A program made the translations under genes and the position numbers. A stretch of DNA of 44,176 bases from NCBI RefSeq assembly GCF_001509475.1, contig NZ_LLZG01000395.1:1-44176 (forward strand), in the 5' to 3' direction. This document shows positions 17,187 through 26,233 of the stretch, piece after piece. The stretch is from Streptomyces regalis (GTDB lineage: Bacteria > Actinomycetota > Actinomycetes > Streptomycetales > Streptomycetaceae). Each line of letters begins with the position of its first letter. Position 1 is the stretch's first letter. The notes beneath the pieces are model-generated. The model made no database searches and had not been told where the DNA came from. It was given only the letters and a program-made list of their open reading frames with translations.

Positions 17187-17275
17187 CGGCGAACGGCGGC
17201 GCGCCGTGGTGAATTGGGTGCCAACTGACGTCACACTCAAGGAGGTTGGCGTTAGACAGCGCCTTGGAGGCAATC

Positions 17276-18091
17276 ATGAAGCTCGTCACGCGGGCCCAGC
17301 TCGGCTGGCCCGCATCCGCTGCACCGACGCAAGAATCGACCAAGGGCGTGAAGGTCCACTACGAAGGCACGTCGGTCAGCGTCAAACTCCTCGACGACCA
17401 CGACCTCTGCATCGCCGAGTGGAAGTCCATCCGGGCCTCCCACCTGGCGAACAAGAAGGAGAACTACTCGGACATCGCCTACAACTACGGCGCCTGCCCG
17501 CACGGTCATCTCCTGGAGGGCCGCGGCCTCGGCAAGCGCACCGGGGCCAACGGCAACCAGCCCCTCAACCGCGCCCACTACGCCATCGTCGGCCTGGTCG
17601 GCGACAAGGGGCTCACCAAGCCGACGGACGCGATGCTCGGCGCGATCCGTGACGGCATCGAACTGCTGCGCCGCCATGGTGCCGGCAACGAGATCAAGGG
17701 GCACCGGGACGGCCTCGCCACCGCATGCCCCGGGGAGCACCTGTACGCATGGGTGCAGAAGGGCGCCCCGCGGCCCGGCGGCTCGACCACCGTTCCGGGC
17801 CCGCGGCCGGTGATCGACGTGTCGAAGCTGGTCGCCGCGGCCCTGCACGACCCGGCCAAGGCGGGCACGCCCGTGTCGTACACCGGTGTGAAGACCGTGG
17901 AGAAGGCGCTCGTCGCGGAGGGCCTCCTCGAATCGAAGTACGCGGACGGCCATTTCGGTGGGGCGACCGTCAAGGCGTACTCCGCCTGGCAGCACCGCTG
18001 CGGCTTCACCGGTGCGGACGCCAACGGCATCCCCGGCCAGGCGTCGCTGGAGAAACTCGGACGGGAGCACGGCTTCGACGTGAAGCCGTAG
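17276..18091 (+). CDS. PGRP/Amidase_2-type N-acetylmuramoyl-L-alanine amidase with peptidoglycan-binding domain
   Basis: Zinc amidase predicted to cut the muramoyl-L-alanine bond of peptidoglycan. The 271-residue protein has a T7-lysozyme-like catalytic domain (about 8-160) with ligands H28 (VHYEG), H143 (KGHRDG) and C151 (ACPG), then a linker and a peptidoglycan-binding-like domain (about 185-265). No signal peptide is visible, so release may need lysis, a phage-like holin or a non-classical route. ATG 17276 has GGAGG 5 bases upstream; TTG 17246 is a poorer option. Inverted repeat GCCAAC/GTTGGC (17220-17225, 17245-17250) lies in the leader. It is separated from GH38 by 89 bases and seems unrelated to sugar uptake. 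Confidence 0.88.
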   Translation: MKLVTRAQLGWPASAAPTQESTKGVKVHYEGTSVSVKLLDDHDLCIAEWKSIRASHLANKKENYSDIAYNYGACPHGHLLEGRGLGKRTGANGNQPLNRAHYAIVGLVGDKGLTKPTDAMLGAIRDGIELLRRHGAGNEIKGHRDGLATACPGEHLYAWVQKGAPRPGGSTTVPGPRPVIDVSKLVAAALHDPAKAGTPVSYTGVKTVEKALVAEGLLESKYADGHFGGATVKAYSAWQHRCGFTGADANGIPGQASLEKLGREHGFDVKP

Positions 18092-18110
18092 AGCCGTCGG
18101 CAGACGGGCC

Positions 18111-18139
18111 GTTCCCCTCGCACGGGAGGCGAGGGGAAC
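18111..18139. terminator. Bidirectional hairpin terminator
   Basis: A perfect 11-base stem, GTTCCCCTCGC (18111-18121) and GCGAGGGGAAC (18129-18139), encloses a 7-base loop between the convergent amidase and GntR genes. It can serve both strands. Confidence 0.75.
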
Positions 18140-18157
18140 CGCCCTCGGTGTCGACGG

Positions 18158-18859
18158 TCAGCCGCCGAGCTGCGCCCGCAGCCACTGCTCCACTTCGCCC
18201 ACATGCGCGGCCGCCGCGGCCCGTGCCGCCTCCGGATCGCGGGCGACCAGCGCGCGATGGATCGCGGCGTGCTCGCGGCGGGTGCGGGCGAAGGCGCCCT
18301 CCTCCTGGTAGCCGCGCCAGACGCGGGCGCGGAACGTGCGGGAGGACAGGCCCTCCAGGATCGCGGCCATGGTGTCGTTGCAGGCGGCGGCCGCGATCTC
18401 GCGGTGGAACGCCAGGTCGTGGGCGAGGATCTCCTCGGGGTCGTCCGTGGCGTTCATCGCCGTCAGGTGTTTTTCGACCTCCGCGAGCTGGTCCGGCGTG
18501 ATCCGCGCCGCCGCCAGGGCCGTCGCCGTCGACTCCAGGATGCGGCGCACCTCGAGGAGCTCCACCAGACGCGGGCCCCGGGACAGGTCGGCGACCACGC
18601 CGAACGTCTCCAGCAGGTCACCGGCCTCCAACTGCGTCACGTAGATCCCCGACCCGTGCCGGGCCTCCAGCACGCCCAGCACTGTCAGCGCACGGATCGC
18701 CTCGCGCATCGAGCTGCGGGAGATGCCGAGCTGGACCGCCAGATCGCGCTCGGTCGGCAGCCGCTGGCCGGGCTCCAGCCGACCCTCCGCGATCATCCCC
18801 TTGATCTGCTCGATGGCGCGCTGCGTCACGGTGCCCTTCTGCGGGGCTGTCTCGTCCAC
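18158..18859 (-). CDS. GntR-family (FadR/FCD) transcriptional regulator of the fucose operon
   Basis: Repressor with an N-terminal winged helix (about 10-75: RLPTERDLAVQLGISRSSM then HGSGIYV) and a C-terminal FCD all-helical effector domain (about 85-225) with the usual metal/effector Asp-His residues (HDLAFHREI, HAAIHRAL, AAAHVGEVE). 233 residues from GTG 18859, chosen for AGGAGG six bases upstream; the frame stays open 19 codons further up without a better site. It diverges from the importer and fucose-oxidation genes, and the intergenic region carries a GTGGTC-G-GACCAC palindrome typical of FCD regulators. A pathway sugar acid is a plausible effector. Confidence 0.92.
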   Translation of the reverse strand: MDETAPQKGTVTQRAIEQIKGMIAEGRLEPGQRLPTERDLAVQLGISRSSMREAIRALTVLGVLEARHGSGIYVTQLEAGDLLETFGVVADLSRGPRLVELLEVRRILESTATALAAARITPDQLAEVEKHLTAMNATDDPEEILAHDLAFHREIAAAACNDTMAAILEGLSSRTFRARVWRGYQEEGAFARTRREHAAIHRALVARDPEAARAAAAAHVGEVEQWLRAQLGG

Positions 18860-18903
18860 GCCATTCCTCCTGTCGCCCGGTGCGCCGCAGTGTAGCCCTG
18901 GAG

Positions 18904-18981
18904 GTGGTCGGACCACTATCGGTCAGATCCGGGGAAAACTGCCTCTGGAGGGTGTTGTTTCGGGGGAGTGGTCTGATAAGT
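18904..18981. promoter_or_regulatory. GntR operators between regulator and fucose operon
   Basis: A perfect inverted repeat GTGGTC-G-GACCAC lies at 18904-18916. A second, degenerate copy beginning GTGGTCTGAT lies at 18968-18977, with a conserved left half. TTGTTT at 18955-18960 could be the -35 of the rightward promoter, placing the second box in its -35/-10 interval. Identification is from symmetry and from the known TGGTCNGACCA style of FCD operators. Confidence 0.65.
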
Positions 18982-19023
18982 ATGCGGGCATCTGCTCGAA
19001 CAAGCTCAACGAGGAGCCGCCAG

Positions 19024-20103
19024 ATGCCCGGCAGGACAGTGAGCAAGAGGAAGCGAAACAGGTCCCGGATCGTCGGCGCGGTGGCAGCGGTCGCCGGCGC
19101 CTCGCTCGTGCTCGCCGCATGCGGCAGTACCAAAGACACCGGCGCCGCCAGTGCCGAGGGCGGTGGCGGAACCGGCAAGGTCGGGGTGATCCTGCCCCTG
19201 CTGACCTCGCCGTTCTGGCAGTCGTACAACGACTACGTGCCGAAGATGGCCGACTCCGAAGGCGTCGAGGCGCTGAAGACGGTCAACTCCAACAGCGACC
19301 CCTCCCAGCAGATCACCGACATCAACAACCAGCTCAACCAGGGCGTGAAGGGCCTGGTCGTCGCCCCGCTGGACAGCGCCGCCATCGAGGCCGGCCTCGA
19401 CCAGGCCGAGCGCAAGGGCGTGCCGGTCGTCGCCGTCGACGTGGCCCCCGACAAGGGCAAGGTCGCGATGGTGGTGCGGGCGAACAACGTGGCGTACGGC
19501 GAGAAGGCCTGCCAGTACCTCGGCGCGCAGATCCCTTCCGGCAAGGTCGTGCAGATCATGGGCGACCTGGCCTCGGTCAACGGCCGTGACCGCTCCGAGG
19601 CGTTCCGGGCCTGCGTGAAGAAGAACTTCCCCAAGCTGAAGGTCCTGGAAATACCGGCCAAGTGGGAGTCCGACACCGCGGCCTCCAAGCTGGACACCCT
19701 CCTCAACGCCAACCCCGACATCAAGGGCATCTACCTGCAAGCCGGCGGCGTCTACCTCGCGCCGACCCTGCAGACCCTGAAGTCCAAGGGGATGCTGAAG
19801 AAGGCCGGGCAGACGGGCCACATCACGATCGTCTCCAACGACGGCATCCCGCAGGAGTACGACGCCATCCGCAAGGGCGAGATCGACGCGACCGTCTCCC
19901 AGCCCGCCGACCTGTACGCCAAGTACGGCATGTACTACATCAAGGCGGCGATGGAGGGGAAGAAGTTCGAGCCGGGTCCGACCGACCACGACTCGACCAT
20001 CGTCAAGCTCCCCAGCGGCATCCTCGAGGACCAGTTGCCCGCCCCGCTGGTCACCAAGGACAACGTCGACGACCCCAAGCTCTGGGGCAACACGGTCAAA
20101 TGA
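19024..20103 (+). CDS. Lipoprotein sugar-binding protein of a CUT2 (ribose-type) ABC importer
   Basis: Receptor for a monosaccharide importer. The 359-residue protein has a lipoprotein leader with lipobox LAAC and Cys33, followed by a Peripla_BP_4 (RbsB-like) fold: VGVILPLLTSPFWQSYNDYV, then GVKGLVVAPLDSAAIEAGLD. ATG 19024 has GAGGAG 7 bases upstream. It overlaps the ATPase gene by four bases (ATGA at 20100). With five L-fucose oxidation genes downstream in the same direction, L-fucose is the inferred ligand; rhamnose importers are close relatives and cannot be excluded. Confidence 0.92.
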   Translation: MPGRTVSKRKRNRSRIVGAVAAVAGASLVLAACGSTKDTGAASAEGGGGTGKVGVILPLLTSPFWQSYNDYVPKMADSEGVEALKTVNSNSDPSQQITDINNQLNQGVKGLVVAPLDSAAIEAGLDQAERKGVPVVAVDVAPDKGKVAMVVRANNVAYGEKACQYLGAQIPSGKVVQIMGDLASVNGRDRSEAFRACVKKNFPKLKVLEIPAKWESDTAASKLDTLLNANPDIKGIYLQAGGVYLAPTLQTLKSKGMLKKAGQTGHITIVSNDGIPQEYDAIRKGEIDATVSQPADLYAKYGMYYIKAAMEGKKFEPGPTDHDSTIVKLPSGILEDQLPAPLVTKDNVDDPKLWGNTVK

Positions 20104-21797
20104 GTACGCAGGTACGGAAGACCGCGGTCACGCCCCTCGTCGAGGCGCGCGACATCGTCAAGCGCTACGGCCCCACCACCGCCCTCGCCGACGGCCGGCT
20201 CACCGTCCTGCCCGGCGAGTCCCACGCCCTCGTCGGCCGCAACGGCGCCGGCAAGTCGACCCTGGTCAACATCCTCACCGGCCTCCAGGCCCCCGACGAG
20301 GGCGAGGTCCGCTTCGACGGCGAACCGGCGCCCGCGCCGGCCGACCGCGACGCCTGGCGCCGCAAGGTGGCCTGCGTCTACCAGAAGCCCACTCTCGTTC
20401 CGGAAATGACGGTTGCAGAGAATCTCTTCATCGCCGAAATCCACGCTGCCAAGTCAACGCGCCTGAACCGCAAGGTCGGCCGGGGGTCCGGCCCGCGGCG
20501 GAGCCGCAATGGGATGCTGCGTCCCCCGGATAAACACAGCATTAACCGCCAGCCTCTCCAGCGCGGATTCATCAGCTGGCGCAAGCTGCGCACCGAAGCG
20601 GCCGAACTCCTCGCCACATGGGACGTGCACGTCGACCCCGACGCCCGCACCTCGGACCTCAAGGTCGAGGACCGTCAAATGGTGGAGATCGCCCGGGCGT
20701 TGAGCTTCGGCGCCCGCTTCATCATTCTCGACGAGCCCACCGCCCAGCTCGACAACCGCGAGATCGAGCGGCTCTTCACGCGCATGCGGGCGCTGCAGGA
20801 CTCCGGCGTCACCTTCCTGTTCATCTCGCACCACCTCCAGGAGGTGTACGAGGTCTGCCAGACCGTCACGGTCCTGCGCGACGCACGCTGGATCACCACC
20901 GCCCCGGTCGCCGAACTCCCGCGCCGGGCCCTGGTGGAGGCCATGGCGGGGGAGTCCGTCGAGGCCATCGCCGAACAGGCCGTGGACCCCAGGGACGTCG
21001 ACCATGACGCCCCCGTCCTCCTCGAAGCCCGGGGGCTCACCTCACCGTCGTACACGAACATCGACCTCACCGTCCGCCGCGGAGAGGTCGTCGGACTCGC
21101 CGGGATCAGCGGCAGTGGCAAGGTGCAGCTGGCCGAGTCCTTCGCGGGGCTGCACACGCCGACGGGCGGAACCGCTCGACTGGGCGGTGAACGGCTGCCG
21201 TTCGGCGATGTGCGGGCCGCCCTCAAGGCGGGCGTCGCCTGTGTGCCCCGCGACCGGCACGACCAGGGCCTGGTCGCCGGCATGACCATCGGCGACAACG
21301 CCACCATGAGCGTCCTGGACCGGCTCGGCCGCTTCGGCCTCGTCGGCACCGACCGCAAGCGGGCCTTCGCGGGTGCCCTCATCGAACGCCTCGACATCCA
21401 CACCGAGGGCCCGGACCAGCCCGTCTCCGACCTGTCCGGCGGCAACGCGCAGAAGGTCGTCATGGCCCGCGCCCTGGCCTCCGACCCCCGCCTGCTCGTG
21501 CTGATCAACCCCACCGCGGGCGTCGACGTGAAATCCAAGGAGTCCCTGCTCGCCCGCATGGACAGCGCCCGCGAGGACGGTACCGCCGTGCTCGTCGTCT
21601 CCGACGAACTCGACGACCTGCGCCGCTGCGACCGCGTCCTCGTCCTGTTCCACGGCCGTGTCGTCGCCGAGCACCCGGCGGGCTGGCGCGACCACGAGCT
21701 GATCGCCTCCATCGAAGGAGTGGACCATGGCTACGGCATCTCCCCGGGGGACAACCCCCGGACCCCCGGCCGACCCGCCGGAGGCCGAGGTGACTGA
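20100..21797 (+). CDS. CUT2 sugar ABC importer ATPase (tandem nucleotide-binding domains)
   Basis: Energises the importer. The 565-residue protein has two ABC domains. Domain 1 has Walker A GRNGAGKST (46-54), a weak signature (LKVEDRQMVEIARAL) and Walker B FIILDEPTAQLD. Domain 2 has GSGKVQ for Walker A, the signature DLSGGNAQKV and LINPTAGVD where the catalytic DEPT should be, so this site looks inactive, as is common for the second domain of CUT2 ATPases. Between ENLFI (111) and NRQP (149) lies an extra 37-residue piece that the family normally lacks, annotated separately. The 3' end overlaps the permease gene by 71 bases if that begins at 21727. Confidence 0.92.
   Translation: MSTQVRKTAVTPLVEARDIVKRYGPTTALADGRLTVLPGESHALVGRNGAGKSTLVNILTGLQAPDEGEVRFDGEPAPAPADRDAWRRKVACVYQKPTLVPEMTVAENLFIAEIHAAKSTRLNRKVGRGSGPRRSRNGMLRPPDKHSINRQPLQRGFISWRKLRTEAAELLATWDVHVDPDARTSDLKVEDRQMVEIARALSFGARFIILDEPTAQLDNREIERLFTRMRALQDSGVTFLFISHHLQEVYEVCQTVTVLRDARWITTAPVAELPRRALVEAMAGESVEAIAEQAVDPRDVDHDAPVLLEARGLTSPSYTNIDLTVRRGEVVGLAGISGSGKVQLAESFAGLHTPTGGTARLGGERLPFGDVRAALKAGVACVPRDRHDQGLVAGMTIGDNATMSVLDRLGRFGLVGTDRKRAFAGALIERLDIHTEGPDQPVSDLSGGNAQKVVMARALASDPRLLVLINPTAGVDVKSKESLLARMDSAREDGTAVLVVSDELDDLRRCDRVLVLFHGRVVAEHPAGWRDHELIASIEGVDHGYGISPGDNPRTPGRPAGGRGD
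20433..20543 (+). repeat. In-frame 111-base extra segment with inverted repeats inside the ATPase gene
   Basis: Codons 112-148 interrupt a junction that in related ATPases reads ENLFxNRQP. The segment contains CCGGGGG (20480-20486) pairing with CCCCCGG (20523-20529), and an inner hairpin GCGGC-GGA-GCCGC (20495-20507). The ggggtccg...cggagcc style resembles short intergenic palindromes common in Streptomyces genomes. Codon use near its edges is unusual for the host (GAT AAA CAC AGC ATT). It keeps the frame, so the protein is probably still made. Origin as a palindromic insert is inference. Confidence 0.5.
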
Positions 21798-22827
21798 GAT
21801 GAAGACCGCGGCCAAATCGCCCACCGCTCCCGGGCCGGCTGTGAAAGGCGTCCTCGCCCCGAAGGCCGTCCTGCTCCGCCGGGCCCGTGAACTCGCCCTC
21901 GTACCCGCCCTGTTGCTGCTCATGGTGCTCGGCGCGGTGGTCAACGACTCGTTCCTCACCGAGCGGAACCTGATCTCCATCCTCGGCGCCTCCGCCGCGC
22001 TGGCGATGGTCGTGCTGGCCGAGTCGCTCGTCCTCATCACCGGCAAGTTCGACCTGTCCCTGGAGTCGGTGGTCGGCATCGCGCCCGCCGTCGGAGCGCT
22101 CCTCGTGCTGCCCGCCGCCCAGTCCGGCTGGGGCACCGAACTCCCCACCGCCCTCGCCCTGTTGGCGATCCTGTCGGTCGGCGCGGCGGTGGGTGCCTTC
22201 AACGGCATCCTGGTCGTGAAGTTCAAGCTCAACGCGTTCATCGTGACGCTCGCGATGCTGATCGTCCTGCGCGGTCTGCTGGTCGGCGCGACCAAGGGCA
22301 AGACCCTCTTCGGGATGCCCGACAGCTTCTACTCCCTCGCCACGACCACCTTCCTGAACATCCCGATGTCGGTGTGGCTCGCGGCGGCCGCCTTCGCGAT
22401 CGCCGGGTTCGTGCTCAAGTACCACCGCGTCGGACGCGCCCTGTACGCCATCGGCGGCAACGCGGACGCCGCCCGCGCGGCCGGTATCCGGGTCGAGCGC
22501 GTGATGCTCGGCGTGTTCGTCGTCGCGGGGACGCTGGCCGCCGTCGGCGGGATCATCCAGACCGGCTACGTCGGGGCGATCAGCGCCAACCAGGGCAACA
22601 ACATGATCTTCACCGTGTTCGCGGCCGCGGTGATCGGCGGCATCAGCCTGGACGGCGGCAAGGGCACCATGTTCGGCGCCCTGACCGGCGTACTCCTCCT
22701 CGGCGTCGTCCAGAACCTGCTCACCCTCGCCCAGGTCCCGTCGTTCTGGATCCAGGCCATCTACGGCGGAATCATCCTGGTCGCCCTCATGATCGCCCGC
22801 GTGACGACGGGCCGCGCCCAGGACTGA
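21727..22827 (+). CDS. CUT2 sugar ABC importer permease (RbsC-like)
   Basis: Membrane subunit of the monosaccharide importer, BPD_transp_2 family, 366 residues with about eight to ten membrane segments. The typical features are [15 protein letters not shown] (near 108) and [19 protein letters not shown] (near 238), the latter being the cytoplasmic coupling loop. ATG 21727 has GAAGGAG six bases upstream; a start at ATG 21799, right after the ATPase stop, is possible and would remove a low-complexity Pro/Thr-rich 24-residue arm. The upstream start gives an unusual 71-base overlap with the ATPase gene. Confidence 0.92.
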   Translation: MATASPRGTTPGPPADPPEAEVTEMKTAAKSPTAPGPAVKGVLAPKAVLLRRARELALVPALLLLMVLGAVVNDSFLTERNLISILGASAALAMVVLAESLVLITGKFDLSLESVVGIAPAVGALLVLPAAQSGWGTELPTALALLAILSVGAAVGAFNGILVVKFKLNAFIVTLAMLIVLRGLLVGATKGKTLFGMPDSFYSLATTTFLNIPMSVWLAAAAFAIAGFVLKYHRVGRALYAIGGNADAARAAGIRVERVMLGVFVVAGTLAAVGGIIQTGYVGAISANQGNNMIFTVFAAAVIGGISLDGGKGTMFGALTGVLLLGVVQNLLTLAQVPSFWIQAIYGGIILVALMIARVTTGRAQD

Positions 22828-22861
22828 GCCTCGCCCCTGTCACCTACCGAAAGGGCCCTCC

Positions 22862-24205
22862 GTGTCCCCGACCCCCGCCCGCATCACCGCGGTCGACACC
22901 TACGACATCCGTTTCCCCACCTCGCGCGAGCTCGACGGCTCCGACGCGATGAACCCGGACCCCGACTACTCGGCCGCGTACCTCGTGCTGCGCACCGACG
23001 CCGCCGACGGGCACGAGGGGCACGGGTTCACCTTCACCATCGGGCGGGGCAACGAGGTCCAGGTCGCCGCGATCGAGGCGCTGCGCGGGCATGTCGTCGG
23101 CCGGTCCGTCGACGAGCTGTGCGCCGACCCGGGGACCCTGAACCGCGACCTGATCGGCGACAGCCAGCTGCGCTGGCTCGGCCCCGAGAAGGGCGTGATG
23201 CACATGGCGATCGGCGCGGTCATGAACGCCGTGTGGGACCTCGCCGCCAAACGGGCCGCCAAGCCCCTCTGGCAGCTCCTCGCCGACGCCGACCCCGAGT
23301 GGATCGTCCGGCAGATCGACTTCCGGTACCTCACCGACGCGCTCACACCCGAGGAGGCGCTGACGATCCTGCGCCAGGGGCGGGCGGGCTCGGCGGAGCG
23401 CGCAGCCCGGCTCCTGGAGCGCGGATACCCCGCCTACACCACCTCCGCGGGCTGGATCGGCTACGACGACGACAAGCTCACCCGGCTCGCCGCCGAGGCC
23501 GTCGCCGACGGCTTCCGGCAGATCAAGCTGAAGGTCGGCGCCGACCTGGAGGGCGACGTACGGCGCTGCCGCGTCGCCCGTGCGGTCGTCGGGCCGGACA
23601 TCCGCATGGCGATCGACGCCAACCAGCGCTGGGACGTCGACGAGGCGATCCGCTGGACCAAGGCCCTCGCCGAGTTCGACCCGTACTGGATCGAGGAGCC
23701 CACCAGCCCCGACGACGTCCTCGGCCACGCCGCCATTCGCAAGGCCGTCGCCCCGGTGAAGGTGGCCACCGGCGAGCACGTGCAGAACAGGGTCGTCTTC
23801 AAGCAGCTCCTCCAGGCCGGTGCCCTCGACGTCCTCCAGATCGACGCGGCCCGCGTCGGCGGTGTCAACGAGAACCTCGCCATCCTGCTGCTCGCCGCCA
23901 AGTTCGGCGTGCCGGTCTGCCCGCACGCGGGCGGCGTCGGACTGTGCGAACTCGTCCAGCACCTGTCGATGTACGACTACGTGGCCGTCACCGGCACCAC
24001 CGAGGACCGCGTCATCGAGTACGTCGACCATCTGCACGACCACTTCCTCGACCCGGTGGTGATCAGGGAAGGTCACTACACGGCACCCACCGCGCCCGGC
24101 TTCTCGGCCGCCATGCGACCCGAGTCGGTCGCGCGATACACATTCCCGGACGGCGCCTTCTGGGCTGCCGACCTCCAGACGCAGAAGAAGGGGCACGTGG
24201 CATGA
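22862..24205 (+). CDS. L-fuconate dehydratase (enolase superfamily)
   Basis: Dehydrates L-fuconate to 2-keto-3-deoxy-L-fuconate. The 447-residue protein has the mandelate-racemase-type active site in the exact spacing of the Xanthomonas fuconate dehydratase: K222-L-K224 in IKLKVG, metal ligands D252 (DANQ), E278 (EEPTSPDD) and E305 (TGEHVQN), and the catalytic H355 in CPHAGGVGL. The N-terminal capping domain has the [13 protein letters not shown] segment typical of this subgroup. GTG 22862 with AAGGG upstream, 34 bases after the permease. It overlaps the next gene by ATGA. The residue agreement makes this the most secure function in the operon. Confidence 0.93.
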   Translation: MSPTPARITAVDTYDIRFPTSRELDGSDAMNPDPDYSAAYLVLRTDAADGHEGHGFTFTIGRGNEVQVAAIEALRGHVVGRSVDELCADPGTLNRDLIGDSQLRWLGPEKGVMHMAIGAVMNAVWDLAAKRAAKPLWQLLADADPEWIVRQIDFRYLTDALTPEEALTILRQGRAGSAERAARLLERGYPAYTTSAGWIGYDDDKLTRLAAEAVADGFRQIKLKVGADLEGDVRRCRVARAVVGPDIRMAIDANQRWDVDEAIRWTKALAEFDPYWIEEPTSPDDVLGHAAIRKAVAPVKVATGEHVQNRVVFKQLLQAGALDVLQIDAARVGGVNENLAILLLAAKFGVPVCPHAGGVGLCELVQHLSMYDYVAVTGTTEDRVIEYVDHLHDHFLDPVVIREGHYTAPTAPGFSAAMRPESVARYTFPDGAFWAADLQTQKKGHVA

Positions 24206-24957
24206 GCGACTTCGAGGGTCTCAAGGCGCTGGTGACAGGAGGCGCCTCCGGCATCGGCCGGGCCACGGCCGAACTCCTCGCCGCGCGCGGCGCCCAGGTC
24301 GCCGTCCTCGACCTGGACCCGTCGTCCGTCGAGAAGCCGCTGCTCGCCTTCCGCGCCGACGTGAGCGACGACGCCTCGGTGCGTGAGGCCGTGGCGGCCG
24401 CCGTGGCCGACCTCGGCGGACTGGACGTGGTGGTCAACAACGCCGGTATCGGCGCCCAGGGCACCGTCGAGGACAACGACGACGCCGAGTGGCACCGGGT
24501 CATGGACGTCAACGTCGTCGGCATGGTCCGGGTGGCCCGCGCCGCCCTCCCGCACCTGCGCGCCTCCGCCCACGCGGCGATCGTCAACACCTGCTCCATC
24601 GCGGCCACCGCCGGGCTCCCGCAACGGGCGCTGTACAGCGCGACCAAGGGCGCCGTGTACTCCCTCACCCTCGCCATGGCCGCCGACCACGTCCGCGAGG
24701 GCATCCGCGTCAACTGCGTGAACCCCGGCACGGCCGACACCCCCTGGGTGGGCCGCCTGCTCGACGCCGCCTCCGACCCGGCCGCCGAGCGTGCCGCCCT
24801 GGAGGCCCGCCAGCCCACTGGCCGCCTCGTCTCGCCCGCCGAGGTCGCGGGCGCCATCGCCTATCTGGTGAGCCCGCTCTCCGGTGCCACGACCGGCACC
24901 GCGCTCGCCGTCGACGGCGGCATGCAGGGCCTGCGCCTGCGGCCGGTGAGCCAGTGA
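24202..24957 (+). CDS. SDR oxidoreductase, probable 2-keto-3-deoxy-L-fuconate dehydrogenase
   Basis: Short-chain dehydrogenase of 251 residues with the NAD-binding TGGASGIG motif (12-19), NNAG at 79-82 and catalytic S132, Y145, K149. Asp37 after the second strand (VLDLDP) suggests NAD rather than NADP. In the oxidative L-fucose pathway this step forms 2,4-diketo-3-deoxy-L-fuconate. The position directly after the dehydratase, with a four-base overlap on both sides, supports that role. An L-fucose dehydrogenase role is the main alternative, since some are SDR proteins, but the aldo-keto reductase next door fits that better. Confidence 0.85.
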   Translation: MSDFEGLKALVTGGASGIGRATAELLAARGAQVAVLDLDPSSVEKPLLAFRADVSDDASVREAVAAAVADLGGLDVVVNNAGIGAQGTVEDNDDAEWHRVMDVNVVGMVRVARAALPHLRASAHAAIVNTCSIAATAGLPQRALYSATKGAVYSLTLAMAADHVREGIRVNCVNPGTADTPWVGRLLDAASDPAAERAALEARQPTGRLVSPAEVAGAIAYLVSPLSGATTGTALAVDGGMQGLRLRPVSQ

Positions 24958-25922
24958 GACGGCTCGGCCGCAGCGGCGTCGAGGTCAGCGAACTCTCCTT
25001 CGGCGCCGCCGGTATCGGCAACCTCTACACCGAGGTCGGCGAGGAGCAGGCGTACGAGGCGGTGGACGCCGCCTGGCAGTGCGGCATCCGCTACTTCGAC
25101 ACCGCCCCGCACTACGGCCTCGGCCTGTCGGAACGCCGCCTGGGCGCGGCCCTGCGGGACCGCTCGCGCTCGGCGTACACGGTCTCCACGAAGGTGGGCC
25201 GTCTCCTGGAACCCGCCGACGGCCACGGTGACGACCTCGCGAACGGCTTCGCCGTACCGGCCACGCATCGTCGCGTCTGGGACTTCAGCGCCGACGGCGT
25301 ACGACGCTCCTTGGAGGCCAGCCTCGAACGCCTCGGCCTCGACCGCTTCGACGTCGTCTATCTCCACGACCCCGACGACCACGCCGACCAGGCGTTCAGG
25401 GAGGGCTACCCGGCGCTGGAGAAGCTGCGCGGCGAAGGCGTGATCGGTGCGATCGGCGCGGGCATGAACCAGACCGAGATGCTCACGCGGTTCGTCCGGG
25501 ACACGGACTTGGACGTGGTGCTGTGTGCCGGCCGCTACACACTGCTCGATCAGAGCGCGCTCACCGAACTGCTGCCTGCCGCCGTGGAGCGTGGTCCCTC
25601 GGTGGTGATCGGCGGCGCCTTCAACTCCGGTCTGCTGGCGGACCCGAAGCCCGGAGCGACCTACAACTACGCCGAGGCGCCGGGGAAGTTGCTGGACAAG
25701 GCCCTGCGTATGAAGGCGATTGCCGAGCGGCACGGCATCAGCCTGCGGGCCGCGGCCCTGGCCTTCTGTGCCGCCCATCCGGCTGTCGCGAGCGTCCTGG
25801 TGGGCGCGCGCTCAAAGAGCGAAGTCCACGACTGTGCCGATCAGTTCGAGACTGCCGTGCCTGCCGCGTTCTGGCAGGAACTGCGGGAAGCCGGTCTCCT
25901 GGTCGCGGAGGAACCCTCATGA
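24954..25922 (+). CDS. Aldo-keto reductase, probable L-fucose 1-dehydrogenase
   Basis: Predicted to oxidise L-fucopyranose to L-fuconolactone. The 322-residue barrel carries the AKR tetrad D49, Y54 (DTAPHYG), K80 (STKVG) and H138 (YLHDPDD). It resembles the D-threo-aldose/L-fucose dehydrogenase and pyridoxal-4-dehydrogenase group. The start is GTG 24954, overlapping the SDR stop as GTGA. Its stop overlaps the mutarotase start as ATGA. The reaction is assigned from family plus neighbours; cofactor preference cannot be read reliably. Confidence 0.85.
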   Translation: MRRLGRSGVEVSELSFGAAGIGNLYTEVGEEQAYEAVDAAWQCGIRYFDTAPHYGLGLSERRLGAALRDRSRSAYTVSTKVGRLLEPADGHGDDLANGFAVPATHRRVWDFSADGVRRSLEASLERLGLDRFDVVYLHDPDDHADQAFREGYPALEKLRGEGVIGAIGAGMNQTEMLTRFVRDTDLDVVLCAGRYTLLDQSALTELLPAAVERGPSVVIGGAFNSGLLADPKPGATYNYAEAPGKLLDKALRMKAIAERHGISLRAAALAFCAAHPAVASVLVGARSKSEVHDCADQFETAVPAAFWQELREAGLLVAEEPS

Positions 25923-26233
25923 GAGTCGCCCTGCACACCAAGGTCCGCGCGGACCGCGTCGCCGAGTACGAGGCCGCCCACCGCGAGGTCCCCGCCGAGC
26001 TCACCGACGCCATCCGTGCCGCCGGTGCCACCTCCTGGACGATCTGGCGCAGCGGCACCGACCTCCTCCACGTCCTGGAGTGCGAGGACTACGGCCGCCT
26101 GCTCGCCGAGCTGGAGAAACTGCCGGTCAATGTGGCCTGGCAGGCCCGCATGGCCGAGCTGCTGGACGTGGTGCACGACTACTCCGGCGAGGGCGCGGAC
26201 GCCGGCCTGCCCGTCGTATGGGAGCTGCCGTGA
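25919..26233 (+). CDS. RhaM-family L-sugar mutarotase
   Basis: A 104-residue dimeric alpha-beta barrel protein of the L-rhamnose mutarotase family (RhaM/YiiL), which interconverts alpha and beta anomers of 6-deoxy-L-sugars. The conserved HTKVRADRVAEYEAAHREV start, with its His and Tyr, and the TSWTIWRSGTDL strand are present. Overlapped on both sides by neighbours (ATGA, GTGA). In this operon it would supply the anomer used by the L-fucose dehydrogenase; it is not a FucU-family protein. Confidence 0.87.
   Translation: MRVALHTKVRADRVAEYEAAHREVPAELTDAIRAAGATSWTIWRSGTDLLHVLECEDYGRLLAELEKLPVNVAWQARMAELLDVVHDYSGEGADAGLPVVWELP

Noticed and set aside
20433..20543. Intein or group II intron inside the ABC ATPase
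   Set aside because: At 111 bases it is far too short, and it has no splicing motifs; a small palindromic insert is a better description.
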